Below the pieces are notes generated by a model that had not been told where the DNA came from, did not search any database, and saw only the letters and a program-made list of their open reading frames with translations. The translations under genes and the position numbers were made by a program. 64,000 bases of DNA from Sarcocystis neurona. Lineage: Eukaryota > Apicomplexa > Conoidasida > Eucoccidiorida > Sarcocystidae. This document shows positions 23,101 through 29,888 of the stretch, one piece after another. The DNA is taken from NCBI GenBank assembly GCA_000727475.1, contig KL647307.1, forward strand, positions 391,555-455,554. The letters run 5' to 3'. How positions within the stretch are numbered: position 1 is the stretch's first letter; each line of letters begins with the position of its first letter.

Positions 23101-26100
23101 TAGTAGTAGGCCCTCGTGCACCAGCGACTGTTCCAGCAGTGGAAACAGTCGCTGTAGCAGCAGCGGGAGGCGTTGCATTAGGCATACGAGCACACCTGCT
23201 GCTGAACAGGGCCATATTTCCTTTCTGCCTTGCGTGCAAGGGCAGACATCTGAGGCACACGCTGAAGATAGCGAACACGAAGAACTTGAGGCTACAGCAC
23301 AGCCACATTTCAACGAAGAAACGCAGTCCTCTAGTGTCGCCACATCTGCTGCTGCTAGCCGTACCGTTGCTTCTGCTTCTGGAGATGCGGTTGTATCCGC
23401 CGAGACTGCCATTGCTGCTCCCGGCGTCTTTGTTGCGGGTGCTGCCAGTGCGAGCAGGGCTGTTGCTGCAGATGCTACCTTGGCGCGCCTGGCCACCGGT
23501 GCCGCTGCAAAACGTCCTGAGACAACTGTGGAAGCTGCTGCAAGGCTACCTGAGACCTCTAAAATTGCACTTGTTTCTCCAGCTGCTTCTCCACCGTCTG
23601 CGCTGGGCACCAACTATATTACTGGGGCTGACTCTTACACTCTTTGCGACTTGTTTCCTTCAGCTGCTTCTTCTCTCGCCCGGGTTCTTGGCAGCGTTGT
23701 AGCGAAGTCGGCAGTAGGGGACGGCGCTGCTCTAGTTCCTTCTGCTGGTGCTGCTGCTTCAGGCGTCGCAGCGGCAGCAGAACGCGGAAGAACACTTCGC
23801 GACTACACATTCCCCTTTACGCAGCCCCAGCAACACAAACAGGGGGCGTTCCTTCTTGGGGCTGCAGCAGGCTCTGTTTGTTGGTCTCAAAGCGTGGCAG
23901 GCGGCCTACACAAAGACCAGCATAGCCAGCGTTTGCTGCCTGCGTGTTGCAGCCCAAAGGCGAGGGGCACTGCTGAAGCTGCTGCCCCACATGCGCACGA
24001 GGAAGGTGCGAGCGGCGCTGCAGGACACTCGCGGGCCACTCAAAGGGCAGCAGCAGTCGTAGCCGCTGCACGAATGCAAGCGAGAAGCAGATCAGCAGCT
24101 GCTGCTCCTTCTGCTTGCTGTCGAGTACGGAGGAACTCGGGAGCTCCTGATGTTGCCGAGTACCAGCAAGTAACGGCTAGGACAGTTTCCGCTGCCGAGG
24201 CACGTAGGGACAGCCGAACGTTTCTTCCTGCTGCAGTTGCTGTGGCGTGTAGCTCTTCTCCAGCGGCCGACCACTGCAGCAGGTCGGGTTCCCTTCAACG
24301 CAGCAAAAGTTTTTCGTCGTTGTCAAGAGCTGTGATCGCAGATGAGCTGCAGCGAGCGGTGTGCCAGAGCAGGAGAGAGAGGAGGAGGAGCAGCAGCTGC
24401 TGCAGCGCTATTAGAGGAGGCACCGGTAACCCAGTGGTCGCTCCTGCTTCGGCAAAACAGACGTCGGTACCAGCAACAGACAGGGGGCCTCCAGGAGCAG
24501 GGCCGGCAGCGGCGACGCGAGGACCCGCAGCAGCGGTAACAAGAGAAACGTCAGCAGCGACCGCAAGGGCAGCCGAAGCAGCAGGGGAGCCACAGTTGCA
24601 GTCACGGGCACCAGCCATTCCTGCAATAGAAACGAACTGCATGAATTATGTTTGCAAGCTTGGACAGCAACACCAGCAGCAGCAGTTCTCGAGTTGCGAC
24701 GGCCACGGCGCTCGCAAGCATCTGGAGTCACCGCTGAACAGTCCGTTGCTTATTTTGCAGCAGGTGCAACAGCAGCAGCAGCCTCAGTCTCAGCGACAGC
24801 AGCAGTCACAGCAGCAGCAGCATCCACCCCAGCAGACTCAGCAGCTGCGGCCATGGCAGCTGCAGGCGGCACGCGATGGAAGTTCGCATCCACCACAGCG
24901 CGTGCAACAGCATCCGCCAGGAATTTTTCGAAGTCCACCAGAGCAGAAGCTGCCCTGGAGCCAGTGTGTGCCTCTTGCACTGCAGCAGCCGCAGCCGCAC
25001 ATGCAGCCGTCAGCTCTCAAAGAGGAACAGCAGCAACAGCAACTCTGCAGGCAGCTACGCTCCCACCAGCCGCATGAGGGGGTGGGGCTGATGCTACAGC
25101 AGCAGCCGAGTTGCGAGCAGCAGCGTTTCCTGAGAGAGCTGCGGCAGCAGCACACCCTTTTCCAAGCTCCACAGCAGCTCCAGCATCGCCAAATTCTCTT
25201 GCTTCCGTTGCCGTCAACGCAGAAGCAGGCACGTCACCCGCTGCTACAAGGGCAGCAGCAGCGTCAAAATGCTGACGTGCTGCAGCAATGGCAGAAGGCG
25301 CATTTGACACGGCAGGCGGATCAGCCACAAATTCCGGCTCTTCCGCAGCAAGAGCACCTCGCTGGTGCACTGGTGCAGCAGCAGCGACGGTCTCGTTTCC
25401 TGCAGCAGCAGCAGCAGCACATTCTCGAGGAGCCGCAACACGGCCTCCTTGTAGCGCCTCAGATTCGCATGCCGAGGCGCTGCCGTAGTGAACCGCGGGC
25501 AGGTGCTCGACCTGTAGAGAAGAAACAGGGTATCTTCTCTAGTGACTCTTGTGTTACTCCTGCAGCTCTCTCCGGCGTGCACTTTGCCGCAGGAGCAGCA
25601 GTTCAAGATGCTGCTGCCATTTTTTTCGCTTCTGCGGCGCCGAGTGATTCGCTTGCTTTTCTTGTGAACGGTGGTGATGCATGCGCTGTTGCTGTTGCGG
25701 ACAACGGCAGGAGGGGGTCCGGGTTTGCCGGTCGCTGCATGCCCTCCGGCGCGCCTGCGGTGGCGAGTTCTGCCATAGCAGCAGCAAGTGACTCATTAGA
25801 CGCAGACGTGCTGCAGCAGCAGCAGAGCCCGAGAGCAACAGCAGGAATAGCGGCTGAGCGATCTAGGGACTGGGAGACACGTGTAGAGGCAGCGAAGCAC
25901 CGCGCTAGAGAGAGTTTGCGGCACATGTTAGAAGAAGAGAAACAGTCATTCCTAATTATCGCCGCATTCAAGAACTGGCGCTCTGTCTCTCGCTGCTGCT
26001 GCTGCACCCGCTGCTGCGACGGATGGAAGAGTCTCTCCTTAAAGCAGAGACGCCAATACCGTGCGGCAGCAACCTGGCTACTCACCGGCGTGCTACTGAC

Positions 26101-26170
26101 TCTCTGTGCTGTAGCCGTGGTGTGCGTTGTAGTGATGAAGATGTTACTGCACCAAGAAGTGCAGGGGTGA
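14135..26170 (+). CDS. Giant Ala/Gln/Ser-rich protein with C-terminal membrane anchor, 4011 codons
   Basis: A single uninterrupted frame runs from ATG 14135 to TGA 26168-26170. An in-frame stop at 14066 makes this the first possible Met unless an upstream exon is spliced in. Most of the protein is homopolymer-like. Ala/Ser/Thr tracts dominate; a Ser/Gly/Asn-rich block lies near residues 2450-2515, and Gln-rich blocks near 2608-2948 and 3508-3775. Islands of ordinary sequence occur, for example residues 867-942 and 1003-1072. The C-terminus is well structured: an amphipathic charged helix (about 3911-3948, starting DWETRVEAAKHRAR), a cysteine cluster CCCCTRCC (3954-3961), a basic stretch, then a hydrophobic segment (about 3981-4001) starting WLLTGVLLTLCAV, and ten trailing residues. 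It has the look of a single-pass C-terminally anchored protein. No signal peptide and no known domain is visible. Introns hidden inside the frame cannot be excluded, because CAG-rich DNA rarely contains stops. Function unknown. Confidence 0.7.
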   Translation: MFVSGRNQEKTAHTDTLNSTLGLSCRKRQRYTQLMTCTNTSIPTASIAFVTANTPPGTSLKRLPSATAPAGARIRAAPVAASSASAAAAVAVDTGSTAGDPQAAEESQASAASTLPGASSLPAPFAASSSREPDPLQADLLAAVVCARDAALGKKSTCFFNSFREATLVCPPTENKGETEGMRSLDLQLLTLQGQLHRRCAQEDDTSSREEGRFVRERSACVTVGTPEDREYTAGIESTEDEKGRGNFGDAKAEHEKCRDASRGDEAKNENGMYSWERGAGEKCSVDSEKNTYASDRGRRRARLCCDDFDHVSTCIRARRAACKISTGAQNCSLKREGYSVTCVRKSACAGGARTDAEMQEAGVKIASVDATRGQGDSCDGDSDRGPLTEELQVTGTHTHTTELSDKESTTACFFPLSAARQRRIVLGDSQSLSPQAERHAFLKPRTASRARPPPVGNSGLRTPSARAAEEVLAENPPCLSTDLRRIVEDPGAVVSERVPCPMVHGGTAAVASSTAPLSGSAGALFALIQTSNNPDNIHATSKESSIHYSGITACVPKTQEVNAVVRPADVPASDAVPSCPSAIPSAADCSFPVSFAFAAGASAVRAAPSSADRAFRAGAVSASAAPTSAAATASTSMTSSVACTLARASAYPAAVFSVSRPFPAVGSSDAPRATSTATTNVAAMKEDSSNTSHHGLSHRRSSSCACRPQGSTPQVGRGSPVRKREKIEQPVESAVTATIEQQLPACGFALNTWLWTSSERRVSATETPARIKTTQQESAVTYGYPEVESPACLQGAIEKVMRLAAESGARRLAGTRECAIAVGRQPPVQRDEFEPRLRAIEAQHRRRPSETPFIVSTKADEFRMQRNALNQSRSLPELKGCKCLTELKIHAGQCASYLPAAHPGTLCKSVAVGAAPWDRASCLQPEESLSSARAAEAGCAPAPLEKEGRCETTEGMCVRGAAGRRGLHETEESEHPYAAPEGRRMSLAGDGAWSPPCVSRERTHTRSRSVGIARAIIRLRDSLNKKADVTLTVAKNSDFSPTAFFPSRYPGCSVKQLPYPRGSSTAFAGVGDSVASAPHLLQGTAMEKEAAAKPPRDRVARMQRRGREMGGTYDASGRNEEREGNGRGETGTGDAEGKAVRLLQMRKNSPLCKEAGKTSTVACSSLVQQLGLTLRTGNNTLRTISSPGSEKEKPALAPWFSSEFATLADSASRPSDTQRVACAPEESAAPVETTAAAVVYEAAPGCDSATTASGESFLQTEGKTASAASSSQPVAGGTRDRVYTGASPAACAVHAKGPPVPTAHAEAAALARSGAVVRGETVGHCVAAEHAPIVGVAGTIVPQPTSTAMRCAGRIHAPAAADAGGVSKAPYKERHGAAVRPAAAAAAGSCPAPEGFCTPAPGHADARKNKAQCPPIRSHGACSSENTIQLSKGRCQTPAVACKAFARSPRSRLSATRQLYQALKARKQTGKHEYAYTNAVAAAAAGAPAAHITAKEKINQTIPNRGLQLLLAAEKAVQAASRDAGKAGQELAPPAARLATAAHTDTKTGKNTGHRTADAAVVAAASGAARYAPKQGGERETLAEHQGGARTATAQRSGEAPELGQQDRAASVPVKNRTSVEKGTVAKTFQQLAAVTATTKRASPAATRSADSGRAVNEKAVRERTVAEESKSASAELTTAVREAVTQEEAETCAVAGRAGETVTEEGVAAGRTAAIAKAVPGESHSQAGETTTAAALRSQELAAKASLAAKQDTPAQERAIAEDGGIADGAAELDGGPKEAKEKETVHAREVKRYSSCGTGAQTGPGKRVEDPLQKKEVNRKNRCDHTENTAAPYILLMEAGGRQGHSLMQRATRAETAALSQHPLTEVLTEYSGVQDKNVDYPEQHTRNVGILAAATTLPAVGTPAAGRAAATAGPPAAIPGATTVAIKVQPHANEGTKPAAAAQECGFLSSHPGAETRSLLCRLFQRQGGSQTSSQKENSPHALRDNAGGKWCPCAAIDGLKRQMPLHASAVDSRMKNLQQGGRSLLPHIRSPYIKGSACTNECDTADAAASALRNHSGSPPVARVATGKGTVDSMPQTRTRVNAGAAAFTASAVLTSNAAVFVAASPQASFAVPEPAPAPAAGAPVNMCHPCVVRCPAVVNGALAALAKPNVAPLAAAADAESCSPTAAAVTTLATPAEAAVTQLFPAAAAAARPSASACAVEGASSAMMKTSHAAAPVARYDMQHAAKEAHYSPQRKINCSSSAAERRLQQNHLQCYSRSSCCLNSAPNYAFSSCFFRRPSSDTTAPDGSSICPLFPAGKAALNVCNTAPAATTLEPAPATAAGRRSRNAAAPVDSGRLHIAIATSPAATAHEDAAMVASRATAAKTGAAATGAARHAAAAVAEESVECEKRPGSSGEPASLLFTAAAASSPAASSIAAGRMSFVVEVNCCTPQQPIQGITAGRTKGSSTTHHGGSTRSPSSNSRTSGESSGASSNLTGRTGGDGRTSHNISDGSSKSSETTSHNKDLSNIGMDVCCSSSTVYVSDAEKAEAEENSSHQDAEKKARAVARIPFTLSATAHTGCGSYCCRIPCLEQAMMRHYQLQRPPREVCKHSAVLDTLRVQPPIEPLQQQWRHAASQQQEEGSQLQQRPASQQHEWPALQQWQHQRLQQQLQKHQRQQLQQQDRQRQRQPKLQQQRRQPAPGHRPTLGHQPTAEHRPSQVQTLQATTQEQEQRQLGQQHVLELLEQHQQQRAHVAHQKQQLPMAAHQQQRGGVTQRRPQQKQEQIFQQQQERQVRQRQVDQPLRLEKEQQNTQEVEQHARRKDDQRQKEQETEDLFPRFFEQTSTRRSTGFVGCGENVSLARERTSSLPILPQLQQKQRQAKVLPSLQKQQLERLRQRHWQQLQRHAQQRQLWQQQQQREEHQNWKGQKGCQCAPELQQLQKRQRHDSDSEVNGGELDFWRGAPLAPSHTGIVEMSKDFERLKGGGTGHYPNNNEPTVSSSSSSRPSCTSDCSSSGNSRCSSSGRRCIRHTSTPAAEQGHISFLPCVQGQTSEAHAEDSEHEELEATAQPHFNEETQSSSVATSAAASRTVASASGDAVVSAETAIAAPGVFVAGAASASRAVAADATLARLATGAAAKRPETTVEAAARLPETSKIALVSPAASPPSALGTNYITGADSYTLCDLFPSAASSLARVLGSVVAKSAVGDGAALVPSAGAAASGVAAAAERGRTLRDYTFPFTQPQQHKQGAFLLGAAAGSVCWSQSVAGGLHKDQHSQRLLPACCSPKARGTAEAAAPHAHEEGASGAAGHSRATQRAAAVVAAARMQARSRSAAAAPSACCRVRRNSGAPDVAEYQQVTARTVSAAEARRDSRTFLPAAVAVACSSSPAADHCSRSGSLQRSKSFSSLSRAVIADELQRAVCQSRRERRRSSSCCSAIRGGTGNPVVAPASAKQTSVPATDRGPPGAGPAAATRGPAAAVTRETSAATARAAEAAGEPQLQSRAPAIPAIETNCMNYVCKLGQQHQQQQFSSCDGHGARKHLESPLNSPLLILQQVQQQQQPQSQRQQQSQQQQHPPQQTQQLRPWQLQAARDGSSHPPQRVQQHPPGIFRSPPEQKLPWSQCVPLALQQPQPHMQPSALKEEQQQQQLCRQLRSHQPHEGVGLMLQQQPSCEQQRFLRELRQQHTLFQAPQQLQHRQILLLPLPSTQKQARHPLLQGQQQRQNADVLQQWQKAHLTRQADQPQIPALPQQEHLAGALVQQQRRSRFLQQQQQHILEEPQHGLLVAPQIRMPRRCRSEPRAGARPVEKKQGIFSSDSCVTPAALSGVHFAAGAAVQDAAAIFFASAAPSDSLAFLVNGGDACAVAVADNGRRGSGFAGRCMPSGAPAVASSAIAAASDSLDADVLQQQQSPRATAGIAAERSRDWETRVEAAKHRARESLRHMLEEEKQSFLIIAAFKNWRSVSRCCCCTRCCDGWKSLSLKQRRQYRAAATWLLTGVLLTLCAVAVVCVVVMKMLLHQEVQG

Positions 26171-26836
26171 AGGCAGGGGCGACAGAAACGGTCGGCATCA
26201 TCGCAGATATGAATCAACAGGTAAAAATTCCTGGCCACATGCATGCATACATATATATAGATAGAAAATGGGCGTAAATCTTTTCAGGCATATGTACATA
26301 TATATATATATATATATATATTGTATGTATATATATATAAGTGTGAGAAGCTGCTTCTGCTAAATAACGCGGCCGCAGCAAGAGCCCCACAGACGAACGC
26401 GCACATTTGTGTAGACGGGGCGAAAGACGAGCTGACGGCGTGACCAGCAGAACCAGCAGCAGAGCATCGAAGCAAAATGGACTCCTATATATAAATACAT
26501 ATGTATATATTTATATATAGACATAGATTAAGACATACGGCGCCTCGACTCCGAAGGCAGTCAGAGCGCGAAAGCACCGAAACCGTGAATAAGTATGTTT
26601 GCGTGTATAACGTCTATAGAGCGGCCGCACCAGCAGCGGGAATAATTACGTTTTCGTATACCTCTGCTGTGTGGGCGCACCGGCGTCCAGAAAACAAAGG
26701 TTTCCTACATATGTAGGGCAAGCGCACTTGCAGCGGCAAAGGAATATATTTCCATACACGCATATGTATATATGTATATATCTATTGATACACATACGCA
26801 TGTAGAGTCAATACGCAGTACGCGTGTGTGTGAACG

Positions 26837-26867
<31 letters not shown>

Positions 26868-28480
26868 ATACACATACATGCTGAAGGAGGAGAACACCTG
26901 CTTACATACGTTTTCAATTTATGCAAACCTCTTAGACTGCACATATATATACACGTATATATATGTATACGTGTGAGGGCACATTTACGTAAGCAGGCTA
27001 GTGCAGTCGCGGTGCAGCAGTGCCAGCCGATCGTACAGCTAGCTCGCCTGGAGCATCGTTCTGCACTGATGCAGGCCCTTGACGCGACCTCGTGCTCATC
27101 ACCGCATGCACCAGTCACGTTTGATAGCGCTACGGTCTGCCGTACCGGCAGCAACAACGTGCTACTAAAAAACAGCAATGGGAGCAGCTCCCTGCTCCGT
27201 TCACCGACAAACCTGCTGCTGCGGCTCCGACTGCAGACGACGTCGCTGCCGCAGTTGATACTGGGACAACCGCGGCTGTATCACGAGAAAGGCTGCTTCT
27301 CTAGCCAATGATGAAAAAAGGCCGCGAGCGCGAAAAATGCCCACCCAGCTGAGCTTCTACCGTTGACCACTCTTCACTGTCACGTTATTTACATACGTGC
27401 TGCATGCGTGGAAGCACGGTAACAGATATAAGACACACTCAGAAATATGGTTGTATACGCGTAGACTTCCTTGTGTAGATTCCACGTTGATGTCACAAGA
27501 CCACCTTTCACGGCGCCTATGCCTCTTTGCCTCCCTTTTGCACACAAAGATCCATACTTGAGCAGACGCTGGTGTACGGAGACGGCCTACAAGGAAGCCC
27601 GTGTACCCGCCTTTACCTTTTCTTGTGTGGGCAGTGCCGCCACCTCTATCGACTTGTCCAAACCGCCAGTCTCCTTTTGAAATTGAAAAAGAAGGCTTAA
27701 ACTGTTTTATTCTAGGCAGTAGGGACTTCAACTACCGCAGCACAGGAGTTAGCGTAGCGCATGCTGTGGGTGTGCCTTGTTGGAAGTGCTGGTCGAGATA
27801 GCTGCAGCTGCTTTCTTCAGCCAGCCTCTAGCTTCCAACCTGCTGCTGCTGCCGCCGCCCTCACGCAGCTGCTTTGCTGCCCTTCTTTGACTGCTACTAG
27901 CTTCGTGTGATTTCCTTGAGGCGGGACACACGGAACAGTGAACTGTAATAAGTAATGTCGTGTGCACAGACGGTGACCTTAGCGACAGCTGCAGCACGAG
28001 ACAACCGTATGTGACCGGTCTGGCACTTTTGTTGTCTGTAGAAACAAGTGATAGACGGGAGCTCAAAGTGCCTATGCACCGAAGGCATTCCTCTCTCTTC
28101 ATCGGCTATGGCGACGCGACAGTAAGGCAAGCCATCGCAGCATAGTGAACCGTAGCAAAGAGGCATCCCCAAGACGTTGGTTTGCCTTTCTTTTCTCTTT
28201 TGGAAAAAAATAAGTACCCAGACTCCTGCAGCAGACTTTACAGGATGCATGTCACACATGTATCTTGGCAACTACGATCTAAGAGCCAAGTATGCGTACG
28301 AGTGTATGCATACATATACATATATATATGTATATATGCGTAAGTGTACAAAATAAGTCATCTGCTATTCCTACGTATACAACGCCTAAGGTGGCCAGCG
28401 GTCAACGAAGATGGCGGCTGTTCCACACATACACATATATATATATATGTAGGGATACACAGAAGAATGGGTAAACTGCT
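26171..28480. other. Spacer between the convergent giants: AT microsatellites with short coding-like islands
   Basis: TA tracts lie at 26294-26345, 26489-26520, 26762-26782 and 26940-26970. Between them are short plus-strand open stretches with ordinary amino-acid mixtures. 26177-26230 encodes AGATETVGIIADMNQQ before a CAG/GTAAAA donor-like site. About 26352-26442 encodes NAHICVDGAKDELTA before a stop. About 27126-27305 encodes a peptide starting RYGLPYRQQQRATKK and ending at a stop. They may be small exons of a spliced transcript, possibly continuing the giant frame, but I cannot join them with consistent phases. 27306-28480 has no recognisable gene apart from TA tracts at 28315-28345 and 28432-28451. 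Confidence 0.3.
26833..26880. repeat. (CA)n microsatellite
   Basis: About 15 CA dinucleotides run from 26835, continuing into CATACA units to about 26880. It lies in the spacer between the two giant frames. Confidence 0.9.
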
Positions 28481-28484
28481 GTAA

Positions 28485-29183
28485 ACTCACCGCACAGAAG
28501 AAAAGAGTAACCTTCGACGACTTGCCAGTAAGGCTGATGCAAGTAACAAAGGATGCACAAGCGGCAGCTCCTATAGCACACGACCACAAACGTGTCTTGA
28601 GCGTGCAGCAGCACGTCCAGGGGGTGTCGTCAAGCCTAGTGGAGGTGCAGCAGCTGAAAACAGCACCACAACATACAGCAGCACAGCAGCTGTAGCGCTA
28701 CGTGAGCCGGCACCAGAACGCGGAAGACCACACGGCTGCAGCAAAGTCAGTACTTGCCGGTGCACCGACCCTGTTCAAGCGTGTGCAAACGCCTTCGGTG
28801 TGTTGCAGCTTTTAGAAGCATTGTTAGACGTGCTCCGCTGGCATTCTTGCTGGTGTCTGTTTTTGCTGTTGTCGGTCCCCTCGTTTTGCTACCGAGGCAA
28901 AGTTGTCGCCTCTGCGCAATTCACTTTGCAAAACCGAGTTCGATGTGACAAGAAGCACCTCTCTACTGAGTGTTGCTGTTACATGCGTCCACGTTGGGAC
29001 CCGATGCTCCCTCCCATGCTGCTGCTCGTCCTATCTTGTCTCAAGCCGTTTCCACTATTCCTGAAACATAAACAAGTACGAGTGACACACTGCTCCTCCT
29101 GTGAAGTACTGCTATCAACAACAAGTGCGCGCGACACTGGTCATACCGAGAAAAATACTGCAACTACACAAGGGGATTTGTGA
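28485..29183 (+). CDS. Possible spliced coding segment with a hydrophobic stretch (uncertain)
   Basis: The plus strand is open in one frame from 28485 to the stop at 29181-29183, 232 codons, but has no ATG near its beginning, so an acceptor such as CGCACAG just before 28497 would be needed. The first third is polar (for example EEKSNLRRLASKADASNKG). Around 28800-28945 a second frame encodes a clear membrane-like segment, RAPLAFLLVSVFAVVGPLVL, before a stop at 28946-28948, after a possible acceptor GTGTTGCAG. A third frame (28470-28695) encodes KKRVTFDDLPVRLMQVTKDA. Three competing frames on one strand suggest real exons plus low-complexity noise, but the correct model is not determinable by eye. 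No family recognised. Confidence 0.25.
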   Translation, partial: THRTEEKSNLRRLASKADASNKGCTSGSSYSTRPQTCLERAAARPGGVVKPSGGAAAENSTTTYSSTAAVALREPAPERGRPHGCSKVSTCRCTDPVQACANAFGVLQLLEALLDVLRWHSCWCLFLLLSVPSFCYRGKVVASAQFTLQNRVRCDKKHLSTECCCYMRPRWDPMLPPMLLLVLSCLKPFPLFLKHKQVRVTHCSSCEVLLSTTSARDTGHTEKNTATTQGDL

Positions 29184-29888
29184 TTCCTCCTGCACTTGTT
29201 GTCGTTCAACGACGGTGGTTGCTTTTTGTGTCCAATCAACTCGAGTGTTGGCTGCTGCGCAGAGGGGTTAACATCTTCGAATGAGCTGATATCTTTGCTC
29301 TTTCATGCTACAAGAGCTTGAAAACAGGGAAGCAGCAGCAATGACTGTGCGCGGCGCGCAGTGAGAAGTTTGCTTCATTTGGTTGGGGGCTCCGACGTCG
29401 TAGGTCGAAAGCAGCCGCAGCAGCAGCTGTTGCTGCAGTTTCTTCTTCACGCGGCAGTTGCTGAGACGCGACATAAGATAAGTACGACCGAAAGAACTCT
29501 CTTATACCGCACCGTTCAAATACACAACGCATGACTGTTTTCGACGGAAGGCAATGGCAAAAGTAAGTTCTGACGAAGCAGAGCTCCCGAAAGAAATACG
29601 GTAGCCCGGTGAAACGGGCGGATCCTCCGAATTCATGCAGTTCCCAACCACGTGCATTTGACACGCGGTAATCCAACCTGTAAGTCTACACATATGTCCG
29701 TCAATACACTTACATACACACACACGCACACGTCTGCATGCATACATGTACTGGCAGACGTGTTGTCGCAGGAAAGACGTTGTGTGCTGTGCATTGTCCA
29801 AACTTCTCCGGCCGCAAACAGATAGCGAACGAGCACCGAACTACATTCACAAACGACTTCTGCAGATGGTAGCGTTTGTACGTGCGTA
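29184..29888. other. Terminal flank of the minus-strand giant frame
   Basis: The sequence downstream (minus sense) of the stop at 29889 shows no gene I can support; open stretches on both strands are short. It would contain the 3' UTR of the minus-strand gene. Confidence 0.35.

Noticed and set aside
20956..25606. Antisense Ala/Leu/Cys-rich frames up to 358 codons opposite the plus-strand giant
   Set aside because: CAG-rich DNA contains few stops on either strand; these frames lack the phase preference and the ordered C-terminus of the sense frame.
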